A DNA stretch of 64,000 bases, taken from NCBI GenBank assembly GCA_000955795.1, contig JYOB01000013.1, forward strand, positions 1 through 64,000. The letters run 5' to 3'. How positions within the stretch are numbered: the first letter of the stretch is position 1; each line of letters begins with the position of its first letter. The translations under genes and the position numbers were made by a program. The notes below the pieces were generated by a model. The model worked only from the letters and a program-made list of their open reading frames with translations. It had not been told where the DNA came from and searched no databases. This document shows, in pieces, positions 26,030 to 35,000 of the stretch. The stretch is from Burkholderiaceae bacterium 26 (GTDB lineage Bacteria; Pseudomonadota; Gammaproteobacteria; Burkholderiales; Burkholderiaceae).

Positions 26030-26938
26030 ATGGACTACCTGACTGCCGCACGTGTATTTGTCACTATTCATTCGCGTGGGAGCCTAGCTGCTGCCGCTGA
26101 GTCTCTGGAAATTTCCAGGCCCATGGTGAGTCGGTATTTAGCGATTGTGGAGAAGTGGGCAGGTGCTCGGCTTTATCACCGGACTACGCGGCGGATAAGC
26201 CTGACCGCAGCCGGGGAGGCTGCTTTGACTCACTGTCGTGCGCTGATCGAAATCGCAGATCGGATCCCCTTGGTTGCTGACCAAGTGGTGGCCGAGCCTA
26301 GAGGGCTCCTGCGCATTGCATGTTCCCAGCCATTGGCGCAGTCCCTCTTGGCGAGGGCGGTCAACGAGTATCTCCTTCGGCACCCACAGGTCACCATCGA
26401 CCTGCAGATACTGAATCGCACTGTGGATCTCGTTGCCGAGCGAATAGACGTGGCCGTTCGCATTTGCAACGAGATTGATCCCATGCTGATCGCGAAGCGC
26501 CTCGGAACATGCGAATCCGTGGTCTGTGCGAGCGCTGGCTATCTGATGAAGCGGGGCGTTCCCGAAGTGCCGGAGGATTTGGCCAACCACAACTGCTTGA
26601 CCTACTCCCACTTCGGGCGAACAAGCTGGCAGTTTGAAAAGGACGGCTCGATGCATGTGGTCGCCGTCAATGGCAACCTGACCGGTGATGACTCAGTGAC
26701 ACTGCTGCATGCGACGCTTGCGGGATCGGGCATTGCAATGCAGCCGGCGATGTCGGCGCTGCCTCTTATCAGGTCGGGGGATCTGGTTCAATTGCTTGCA
26801 GACTACCGGCCGCAACCGCTGGGCATCTACGCGATATACACGTCCCGATCGTACATTTCAGCGTCGATGCGCACGATGCTGGACTTCCTGTCAGAGTGGT
26901 TCCAGCGCGAACTTGCGGCGTTCGCAAACCGTTCTTGA
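26030..26938 (+). CDS. LysR family transcriptional regulator
   Basis: 302 residues. The N-terminal helix-turn-helix has the sequence TIHSRGSLAAAAESLEISRP, MVSRYLAIVE, with LYHRTTRRISLTAAGEA after it. The substrate-binding domain runs from about residue 90 (LLRIACSQPLAQSLLARAVN). Divergent from the MBL/SnoaL/flavodoxin operon, which it probably controls in response to an aromatic or quinone-like inducer (inference). ATG 26030 is directly preceded by the second operator repeat. Confidence 0.92.
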   Translation: MDYLTAARVFVTIHSRGSLAAAAESLEISRPMVSRYLAIVEKWAGARLYHRTTRRISLTAAGEAALTHCRALIEIADRIPLVADQVVAEPRGLLRIACSQPLAQSLLARAVNEYLLRHPQVTIDLQILNRTVDLVAERIDVAVRICNEIDPMLIAKRLGTCESVVCASAGYLMKRGVPEVPEDLANHNCLTYSHFGRTSWQFEKDGSMHVVAVNGNLTGDDSVTLLHATLAGSGIAMQPAMSALPLIRSGDLVQLLADYRPQPLGIYAIYTSRSYISASMRTMLDFLSEWFQRELAAFANRS

Positions 26939-27037
26939 TTGTGGCATCCGCGCGTCTGCCGCGGTTCTGTTCTACACGGTGCGGCAGACCCGATGACTAG
27001 TGGTAGAACGGGCAACGCGCGCGGCGCGTCCACACCG

Positions 27038-27343
27038 CTACTTCGCTGAAGTTCGCTCCTGTGCTAGCGACAGGTTCTTGAACGTGTCCTCTATGCCGAT
27101 ATGGTAGTCCTGGCCTTCTGCTGCTGGCGTCACTTCAAACTCTACAGCGTCGCCGACCCTCGTGACGTGAATGAGCGACGTCGGGCGCAATCCGTGCCTT
27201 GCTCCAATCCTGAAAGAATGAGCGTGACCGTCCAGCATCAATTCGTACGTTAGTGATGAAGCGCTAACTACAAGAAATGGCCCAATTCTTCTGACAGTGC
27301 CAGAGACAAGCTTTCGTGTGTCGCGTTTTTTCGCTCCGAACAT
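27038..27343 (-). CDS. Hypothetical protein
   Basis: 101 residues, beginning MFGAKKRDTRKLVSGTVRRI and rich in beta strands (LVVSASSLTYELMLDGHAHS, LIHVTRVGDAVEFEV). No signal or membrane segment. No family recognised. It lies at the left edge of the mobilisable-element remains, in AT-richer surroundings. Confidence 0.5.
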   Translation of the reverse strand: MFGAKKRDTRKLVSGTVRRIGPFLVVSASSLTYELMLDGHAHSFRIGARHGLRPTSLIHVTRVGDAVEFEVTPAAEGQDYHIGIEDTFKNLSLAQERTSAK

Positions 27344-27456
27344 AAGATGTCTCTAAAGTATTGGGGTAGAAATCTAGAGATGAGTGGATAAATTTGTTGC
27401 AGGCGTCTCAACTAGAAGCGTTGTAAATAAGGTAGTCAAGAAAAACTATCTAATGA

Positions 27457-27480
27457 ACTCAATTCGAATTTGAATTGAGT
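27457..27480. repeat. Inverted repeat ACTCAATTC / GAATTGAGT
   Basis: A 9-bp perfect stem with a short AT loop, followed by a third AATTGAGT and a GATTTTT run. It may be a weak terminator or an operator in the AT-rich 27.35-27.51 kb gap. Confidence 0.4.
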
Positions 27481-27514
27481 CGGAATTGAGTTGATTTTTA
27501 ATTCTGCAATTAGT

Positions 27515-27997
27515 TTAAGTACCGATGCGGTGTGTGTAATACGGTTGCAGTTTGTTCTCAAGAATCGCGTCAATAGAGTCCAGATCTCGGGCGTCTGGGT
27601 TTAACCACGCATCAATGTTCTCTGGCTTGATCGGAGTCGGGCAGCGGTCGTGCCCGGCCTCGGCAATCTCCGGCGGCGGATCGTCGGTGATGATGGCGAA
27701 CGACAGCAGATCCTTTTCGCCGGGCTTGGTCGCGCGCCAGTGTGACCACACGCAGGCGACGAGCAGCGTCTGCGGCGGGTCGGGGCGGAATTCGAGCACG
27801 ACGTTTGTGCCGTCTGGCCCGGTCAGGTTCTCATAGAATGCGTCGACGAGGACTAAGCCGTGTGTGTGGCCGTACTGGCCTTTCCAGAAGCCGCGCAGGT
27901 TGTCGCGGCGGGCGTTGTAGGTGCCGGGATACTGCTCGTCGTAGAAGGCCGGTTTGCCGGCGGCGCTGCGCCGTGCCCTGCTTGGCGAAGCGTCCAT
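27515..27997 (-). pseudogene. SRAP (SOS response-associated peptidase) fragment
   Basis: The C-terminal part of a YedK/HMCES-like protein: KPAFYDEQYPGTYNARRDNL, LVLVDAFYEN, SFAIITDDPPPEIAEAGHDR, CPTPIKPENIDAWLNPDARD. The N-terminus, which must begin Met-Cys for the catalytic cysteine, is absent. The visible first codons (MDASPSRARRSAAG) are antisense to the parB remnant. SRAP enzymes cap abasic sites in single-stranded DNA and are common on plasmids. This copy should be inactive. Confidence 0.75.
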
Positions 27998-29253
27998 CGC
28001 CTCCGACTCGGCGGTGGCTGAATTCGTCGGGCGCGATGCCTATCTCGCCGCAGGTGGGCACGAACAGGTTAATCTGTTCGCTGAACACGGTGCGTACTGG
28101 GCGGACGGTGCCTTGGCCCACCAGTTGGTGGAAGAACTACTGGCACAGCAAGCGGAGACGATCCGTGCGGAAGAGGGCTGGGCTTGGGCTGTCGCACTGG
28201 TGCAGCCCGACTATGCCACGCTGAATGCCTACGGTCGTGCGCCGCGGATGTTGCGCGAGCCGACCGAGGCTGAGCAGGCTGCGATGGATGCCTTGGACCA
28301 GCGCCAAGAGGCCATCGAAGCGCAGATGGAGGCGCTGGAGTTGTCCGATGACGAGGGGGCTGACGAGGCCTATCAGCGCTTGTCGGATGAACTGGAGGGC
28401 ATCTACACGGAGCGCAACGAGCGCGAAGCCGCGTTGGAGACGGTCGCGGACAAGACCCATGCCGGCGTCATCGTTGCACTGCGCGACCAAGGCGTGGAGG
28501 TGATTCGAGGTGCGATCCGCCCGGAAGACCGCAAGGCTGCTGTCAAGGCCGCTCGCGCGCAGGCGCGCGGCGCAGCAGCCGTGTCCGGAAGCGGCATTAA
28601 ATCGCCTGCCCGCGATGCCCAAGAAACTGGTGCGCGCGCTGACCGCGCAGCGCACGGCTGCCTTGCAAGCCATGCTGATGGAGAACCACCATGTGGCGCT
28701 CGCAGCGTTGGCGCACACGATGGTGACGGATCTGGCGCGCGAGGTGTACTACCGGAGCGGCGAGGGCGGCATCAAGGTGTCGGCCAAGAACGTAGCGTAC
28801 GACTTGCATGCCGCCGATGCGGCGCTCGAAGACTCGCGGGCATGGCAGCAGATCAATGCGGCGCGGGCAGAGTGGGGCGAGCGCTTGCCGGGCGAACCAG
28901 ATGCGCTGTGGGAACACCTGTTGGCGATGCCGCAGGAAGAGTTGATCGCGCTGCTGGCCCACTGCACGGCGCTCACCGTTGATGGCATCCAATCCCGCAG
29001 TGGCGAGCATTGCACCGATGCACTCGCGCGAGCCGTCAATCTGGACATGGCGGACAGGTGGAGCGCGACGCCCGATGGCTACTTGTGCCAGGTGCGCAAG
29101 ACCGATGTGCTGCAAGCGGTCAGTGAGGCGGTTTCGCCAGCGGAAGCCGTGCCGCTCGCGGCCATGAAGAAAGGGCCGATGGTGGAGGCTGCAGGGCGCT
29201 TGCTGGAGGGCAAACGCTGGGTGCCGCCGCTGCTGCGTCAGCACGCCGCCTGA
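27960..29253 (+). pseudogene. ParB-family partition protein, 5'-truncated and frameshifted
   Basis: The reading frame enters mid-protein (SDSAVAEFVGRDAYLAAGGH, EQVNLFAEHGAYW) and has the acidic coiled region of plasmid/ICE ParB-like proteins. Near 28600-28617 the frame shifts: it continues as MPKKLVRALTAQRTAALQAM and runs to a stop at 29253. The N-terminal ParB nuclease/CTPase domain is missing. It overlaps the SRAP remnant head to head, so one deletion removed both 5' ends. A former plasmid or ICE maintenance gene. Confidence 0.82.
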
Positions 29254-29254
29254 C

Positions 29255-29282
29255 AAAAAAAATCCCAGCCATGCAGGCTGGG
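29255..29282 (-). terminator. Intrinsic terminator, minus strand
   Basis: Stem CCCAGCC / GGCTGGG (29264-29282). Reading leftward it is followed by A then eight T. It would end a minus-strand transcript coming from the hairpin-rich segment on its right. No coding gene on that strand accounts for it. Confidence 0.75.
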
Positions 29283-29826
29283 CGAGGTATGAGTTGCGAG
29301 CGGGTGAGTCGCCCGCTCGCAGGCAGCAGTGTAGTGGTCCACGCTGTTGCCTGCAATGCCTTCTTCCGCGGCGGGCCGTGTGCCCGCCGTCTTGCCTGAC
29401 CATTGCCGTGGGCCTCTGCGCTGTGTCGTGTCGCGCATCCCACCGCTTACGTGGATTCCAGTGCGGGCCAAGGCCCGCAATAGGCGCTCGCCGCGCGGCG
29501 TCTGCCAGTGGTGTCGCCGCGCACTACCGCCGTTCCCCTGAGTTCCCCGCCCTGTTGTGGACCGTAGGCGACGCTTGCCACGTCGCAAGGGTTCGCTTCG
29601 CCGCGTACTCGCCCGTTCGGTGCTCGCCCCAAGGGGCTGTGCTCCGCATGCGGCCTCCGTGCGCGCCCTTGCGGCGTGGCAAGCGTCGCCTCCTTTGTCC
29701 ACAGGGCGAGGAACTCAGGGGAACGGCGGCAGCGCTGACAGGCCGCAACACCACCTGACAAACCTGCCCTGGAGAGGGCTCCAAATCTAGGGGCCCGGTA
29801 GCTAACAAACCATATGAGTACGAAAC
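29283..29826 (-). ncRNA. Candidate structured RNA or origin-like segment with many hairpins
   Basis: No credible protein is encoded. The segment holds strong perfect stems at 29296-29320 (GCGAGCGGG / CCCGCTCGC), 29370-29388 (GGCGGGC / GCCCGCC) and 29463-29478 (GCGGGCC / GGCCCGC), and a long inverted repeat at 29521-29735. The minus-strand terminator at 29255-29282 would define the 3' end of a leftward transcript. It could be a non-coding RNA, or single-stranded-DNA structures used in transfer or replication of the element. Strand assignment is inferred from the terminator. Confidence 0.4.
29521..29735. repeat. Large imperfect inverted repeat (about 70-bp arms)
   Basis: The left arm 29521-29590 (CCGCCGTTCCCCTGAGTTCC ... 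GGCGACGCTTGCCAC) is nearly the reverse complement of the right arm 29666-29735, with few mismatches and a small indel. The 75-base loop contains its own GCCCC/GGGGC stem. Such long arms are rare outside insertion-sequence ends, attenuators or transfer origins. No transposase is adjacent. Confidence 0.8.
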
Positions 29827-30447
29827 ATGAGTCAACACTATTTTGAAACGACTTACCTGAATCGTCCCGTGCGCGTGATGATCGGCTGGGATCGCCCCGT
29901 GCAGCAGTATCTGCTGACGGTCGAGTATCTGGACGCCGACCGCTACGTCTACACGAACCTGCAGGAGCGCAAGCCGTATGCGTTCGATCTGGACGATTAC
30001 CGCGCCAAGCTGGAAACGCTGGGCATCGACGTTCCGGCCTCCATGTTCGCGCAGGCGCAGAAGGACCGCGCAGGCAACATGGGCGAGCGCTACGTCTATC
30101 ACAAGGCGGACGGCACCTATACCGAGCATTTTTTAGGTGCGGCCCCCGCAGGTGTCGAGCAGCGCCGTGGCTCGCCCTTCAAGCTGGGCGACGTGGCGAT
30201 GACCACAGGATGCTATGACTTCATGAAGGAGCGTGGCCTGTTGCCGGTCGTGCCCGCCATGCTGGTTGCGCGCCACGCCATGGGCGACTGGGGCGACATG
30301 TGCGAAGAGGATTGCAACAGCAACACCCGCGCGCTGGAAGAGGGCGGACGCCTCATGTCGAGCTACATGGTCGGCAGTCGCAAGGTATGGGTCATCACCG
30401 AAGCTGATCGCAGCGTGACGACGTTGCTGTTCCCGGACGAGTACTAA
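29827..30447 (+). CDS. Plasmid/ICE-type protein of unknown function
   Basis: 206 residues. The N-terminal half (QHYFETTYLNRPVRVMIGWD, LTVEYLDADRYVYTNLQERK) and C-terminal half (GDWGDMCEEDCNSNTRALEE, VWVITEADRSVTTLLFPDEY) look like two fused small domains. Similar C-termini occur on many plasmids and ICEs, sometimes with doubtful restriction-modification names; no methyltransferase motif is seen. It lies between the parB remnant and the mobilisation genes. Confidence 0.65.
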   Translation: MSQHYFETTYLNRPVRVMIGWDRPVQQYLLTVEYLDADRYVYTNLQERKPYAFDLDDYRAKLETLGIDVPASMFAQAQKDRAGNMGERYVYHKADGTYTEHFLGAAPAGVEQRRGSPFKLGDVAMTTGCYDFMKERGLLPVVPAMLVARHAMGDWGDMCEEDCNSNTRALEEGGRLMSSYMVGSRKVWVITEADRSVTTLLFPDEY

Positions 30448-30757
30448 GCTGGACTGGGCGCGAACGTCGCGCCCCTAGGGCGGGCATGGCCCGCCCACCC
30501 TTGCGGCATGACGGCACTGCCCAGCCTGCCGTAAGCAGTTTGCCCAGCATGGCGAACGGGCTTGCAGGGAAGGGTAGTCGAGTAAAGGCAACGCTGAAGT
30601 AGGGGCGTTGTCAGTCCAACCTGCTACTCGGTCCCGCGAGCCGCGCTGGCCGCGCGACAACCGCCTGGAAGGTAACCAACGCTACCATGTCCCCGGAGGG
30701 GGCCCCTATGCCCTTCGACCTGGGCGCGGACACTCCTGACGCTGACCGCCTTCCCTT
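30448..30757. other. Gap with two strong hairpins
   Basis: GGGCGCGA-ACG-TCGCGCCC (30456-30474) and GGGCGGGC / GCCCGCCC (30478-30496) lie just after the stop codon of the previous gene. They resemble the stems in the 29.3-29.7 kb segment. Neither has a T-tract. Nothing else is recognised up to 30757. Confidence 0.45.
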
Positions 30758-31258
30758 CTATCCACTCGCAGCAGTCGGCCCGGCCCCTGCGCTCCCTGCA
30801 CTGGCTTGCTCACGCGCCAAGCGCTTGCGTTCTTCCTGTTTGCGGATCAACTCATCCAACGGATTCGGCGGCTCTGCCTGGAACTGGCGGGCGTACAAGT
30901 CGAGGATGGCCCGCTTGTTGAGCATTGGGTTCTCCTTGGCCAGTTCTTCCGTGGTCTTGTAAGACCGCTCCGCTTTCTTCGGCGGTGCTGACGTGTCAGC
31001 GGCTTGCCGGACAGGTTCGCTCACGTTCGCAGCCGGAGCGGTCCGAGAGCGCGCCGGTTTCTCCTGCGGTGTCTGCCGTGCAATGAAGGCGGCCAAGGTC
31101 GAGAACGCCACGACGACCTGATTCGCGGCGAGGAATTGGCGCACCTGCTCGATGGTGTAACCCGCCGCCCGCAGCGCCTGAATGTCGGCGAGCCACGGAT
31201 GCATTATTGAGCGTCGTCGTGCTGGCTGGACCTGATTCTGGAATTCCTGAACGTTCAT
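30758..31258 (-). CDS. Probable mobilisation accessory protein
   Basis: 166 residues from MNVQEFQNQVQPARRRSIMH. The N-terminal part (LADIQALRAAGYTIEQVRQF) looks like a helix-turn-helix or ribbon-like DNA-binding segment. The middle is Pro/Ala-rich and the C-terminus is a charged helix (LDELIRKQEERKRLAREQ). It is divergent from the RHH/relaxase genes, which suggests a role in the relaxosome or its regulation (inference). Confidence 0.5.
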   Translation of the reverse strand: MNVQEFQNQVQPARRRSIMHPWLADIQALRAAGYTIEQVRQFLAANQVVVAFSTLAAFIARQTPQEKPARSRTAPAANVSEPVRQAADTSAPPKKAERSYKTTEELAKENPMLNKRAILDLYARQFQAEPPNPLDELIRKQEERKRLAREQASAGSAGAGPTAASG

Positions 31259-31661
31259 ATGCGCGCCAAAAAGTGACTCATGAGCCGCTAACGAGATTCG
31301 GCGAGTCACCGTATCGCGGTGATCGCATCATTACCGATCGATTCTTAGATAGCTCTGCATCAGTTCTGCATTGATTCCGCCGGATTCTAAAGGATTCTGT
31401 ATCTCTATTCAGGAGTCTCACCATACTCTGGTAAGAGTATTGAATAGTTGCCACTTAGATCAAAGTCATAAGGCACGTAGTGTATGTTTACGTGATGCTC
31501 CGCCTCCCGTAAAATACAACGTGCCAAAGGGGCTCGCCCCTTTGAAACCCCCCGCGGCGTTGCCGCGTGGAACTGCGCGACAGGACGGCCCTCCGCGCCC
31601 CTGTTATGCGTAGCGCGACGCGCCCGATCCAGCAGCCCAACCCCGACAAGAAGACTCTGCG
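31259..31661. promoter_or_regulatory. Candidate oriT region
   Basis: It lies between the divergent accessory gene and mobC/relaxase, the usual place for a transfer origin. Inverted repeats are: GTGACTC...GAGTCAC (31273-31309, with inner GCCG/CGGC), ATACTC/GAGTAT (31423-31440), AAAGGGGC/GCCCCTTT (31526-31543), and CGCGGC/GCCGCG next to the start of mobC. The first two are AT-richer and asymmetric, as in IncP-like oriT. The nic site is not identified. Confidence 0.45.
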
Positions 31662-32021
31662 ATGCCCAAACCGAAGCCCGAAGGTGGCCTGTCTAAGCCG
31701 ATCAGCTTCCGGCTGTCGGAAGCTGATCGCGAGGCGTACCTGGCCAAGGTCGCGGCGTCTGGCCTGACCCAATCCGAGTTCTTCCGCCAGGCGGTGCTGG
31801 CCAACCGCACGCAGCTGGTGGCGCGTCTGAAGGCCACGCCCCACCGCGAACGCCTGCTGTTCATCTTTGGCAAGACGAGCCGCGACATCGAGCGGCTCGC
31901 GCGCCAAGCCAGTGCAGACCATGAGCGCGGCGCTCTGTCTGAGGAAACCTACATGCAGATGCTCGACCGGCTGCAGCTGATTGGTCGGTATCTGAAGGCC
32001 ACGCTGGCCCAGGTGGACTGA
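31662..32021 (+). CDS. RHH relaxosome protein (MobC/TraJ-like)
   Basis: 119 residues. The N-terminal ribbon-helix-helix reads SKPISFRLSEADREAYLAKV, AASGLTQSEFFRQAVL. A helical C-terminus follows (IFGKTSRDIERLARQASADH). Such proteins bind oriT and guide the relaxase. It ends 7 bases before the relaxase start, so the two are co-expressed. Confidence 0.85.
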   Translation: MPKPKPEGGLSKPISFRLSEADREAYLAKVAASGLTQSEFFRQAVLANRTQLVARLKATPHRERLLFIFGKTSRDIERLARQASADHERGALSEETYMQMLDRLQLIGRYLKATLAQVD

Positions 32022-32028
32022 GCAGCCC

Positions 32029-35000
32029 ATGCTGATCCGCATCCGGCACTACCGCGAAGGCGTCAAGGAGTATCTGGAAAAAGGCCAGAAGCAAGACCGC
32101 GAGTTCACGCGCGACGAGATGGATGAGCGCGTCATCCTCGCCGGCGACCTGGACTTGACCGATGCGCTGATCCAGTCGATGGACAGCACCGATGCCAGCC
32201 GGTACATGAATGTCACGCTCTCGTTCAAAGAGGACGAGCTGTCGCGTGAGGTGCTGGCCGAGATCGTGCGTGACTTCGAGGCGTTCATGTTCGCGGCCTA
32301 CCGGCCGGACGAATACAATTTCTACGCCGAAGCGCACGTGCCGCGTCTCAAGAGCTATCCCGATCGCAAGACGGGTGATCTGGTGGAGCGCAAGGTGCAC
32401 ATCCACGTCGTGGTGCCGGCGCTGAACCGGCTGACGGGCCGGCGTCTGGACCCCTTCGGCAAGGTCGACCAGCAAACGCGCTTCCTGGAGGCCTTCCAGG
32501 AACACGTCAATGCCAAGTACGGCTTGGCCAGCCCGCGCGACAACCGGCGCGTGGCCTTCACCGACTCATCGGAGATGATCAGCCGCTACAAGGGCGATGC
32601 GTTCGATGGGTCGAACCGCGAGCTGCGGTCGGCGATCCTGGACGCCGTGCTGGCGCGGGACATCACATGTTACGAAGACTTCCGATCGTTGCTGGCCGAA
32701 TTCGGCGAGGTGCGCACGCGCAATGCCGGTCGCAGCAATGAATACGAGAACGTGAAGCCGCCTGGCGCGGCCAAGGGTGTGAACCTCAAGGAATACGTTT
32801 TCTCGCGCGAGTTCGTTGAGTTGAGCGCCGAAGACAAGCGGGCCGCGATGGAAGCCCGGGTGCATGCGGAATACGTCGCGCCTGGTCAGCCGCGCACCAC
32901 GCCAGTCATGTTTCGTGAGGCGCTGGCCGAGTGGCATACCTCGCGGGCACGTGAAGTCAAATACCTGAACGGTGGCAGTCCGTTCTACAAGATTTATCGG
33001 GAAGCGCCGGCGGATGAGCAGCGCACGCTGCTGGCCGAGCGCGAGTTTCAGTTCTATCAACCCTATGGAGGTTTGGATGGCAAAGCACTCGACCGAGGCG
33101 AGCGCAGCGGGTATGGAGAGCACGGCGCCTGGCGTTGGGCCGAACGAGACGGTGGACGCGGATGGGGTGATTCACGCCCGGAGTTCGGAAGAGAAGTCGA
33201 AGCGCAGCCAAGCCAACGTGACCGGCGAGGCGGGCACGGGCGTGGTGGCGTTGACGTTGATGCAGATCGACCCCGCGCGGCGCCCGAATCCGCAGACCGT
33301 GTGCGAGGTCTGCCCTTCGGCGGTATGGATGGCCACCCCACGCGAGCTCAAGAGCTACTGCCGGCTGATCCACTACTGGAGCTGGGAGTCGAGCAAGCCG
33401 AACGAGCTGACGCATTGCGACGGGCTGGCGATTTCGCTGGAGCGGGAACAAGCGAACGAAGAAGCGTAAGTCTATCGGCCGAGGATCTAGCTTGGCGTTT
33501 TGTGGCAGCGCGGATGTATGACGCCTACCAAGCTGGCGACCCTGCAAGCCAAGCGCGCTTGCTTTCGGCCAGCGCTGCGAAGTTCACGCAGTACCAGTTT
33601 GCGCCACCACCAGGTGCCGCGGGTATACCAGCCCCATTTGGGCAGCGGCCGGGGCCGCGCAATCTGGCTGAGATCGAGGGCTTTGATGCGATCGGCTCGA
33701 TGCCGTTTGAGCGCGCGCAGTCGGATGCAGGAATAAATGCAATTAACAGCCAGCCCATTAGGGCTGACGCTCCCCCCGGCCACTCGCAGCATCCGCCGTC
33801 ATGGCCAGCGGCCGTGGGCGCCGGCGACATTGTGGTGCAGTTCAACAGCCGGGCGCGCACAGCGACGGGACGGGAAGCGGACAGTGTGCTGGATCAGCTG
33901 GCGCGAGATCTGTCGGAGCGGCGGGCTGCGCGCGGCGACATTGAGCGGGCCGAGTTCCGCGAGATCAAGGCGAACCTGGATGCGCAGCGGTTGCTGGATA
34001 CGCTCTCGCGCACGCATGGGCTGATCGTCGACAAGTACGCGATCACCAAGGGTGCGGACGGTGGTGATCGCATCCGTGCCGGCATGCGCAACCTGAACGT
34101 ATCGGATTTCCTGACGAAGGAATTGAATCTGTCCTGGGCAGATGCGGCGCAGCTGCTGCGCACAACCTATCGGGCGCAGACCGGCCGGGAGATTGAAGCG
34201 CCCTCACCACAGCGGCCGGAGCCGACGCCGGCGCTGTGGCGTGAGTTCATGCTGCAGCGTGCAGTCTTCGGCCAGGCTGACCGCGCGGCGTGGGCGGCGC
34301 AGCTGCAGAGCGAGCGTGAACGGCGCGAGGCAATCCGGTCGGCGTTCCGTGCGGCACGCAGCGCTATCGGTGAAGATCCGAAGCTGTCGCGGGCAGCACA
34401 GGTCAAGGCGGCATTGTCGACGGCGCGGATGACGCGCGTGGAGCAGGAAACGGCGCTCAGCCGCGCCATCACGGCCGAGCGCGATACGTTGAGGGCGTCT
34501 CGGCCGTCGCAGGAGGATCGTTACCTGGCGTATCTCGCAGCACGTGGCCAGCGCGGCGACACCGCGGCGCTGTTCGAGCTGCAGCGACTGCGCCCTCAAG
34601 AGCCGGCCGAAGATCCGCGCCGACTCACGATCCGACCTACGCGCCCGGTGCAGCCCAACGCGATCTTGTATGACGGTCCCGTCATCACGCACCGGGTGCA
34701 GCGCAACGGCGACGTGGAGTACCAGCGCAACGGTGCTGCGCTGCTGGTTGACCAGGGCAAGTCGGTGCGTCTGTGGCAGAACGATCGGGATGCGATCGAA
34801 ATCGCCCTGCGCCTCGCGCAGCAGAAGTTTGGGCCGGTGCTGCAGCTGTCTGGACCGTTGGAATTCCAGATGGAGGCGGCGCGGGTGGCGGCAGATGCGC
34901 GGCTCAATGTTGAATTTGCTGATGGCGCAATTAACCGCATGTTTGTCGAGCGTAGGGACATTCTGCAAGAACTGGCCTCCCGTCGGCCGCAGGAGACGAG

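Noticed and set aside
29238-29702. Minus-strand ORF across the hairpin segment
   Set aside because: It would run through the intrinsic terminator at 29255-29282 and has composition of a folded GC-rich segment, not of a protein.
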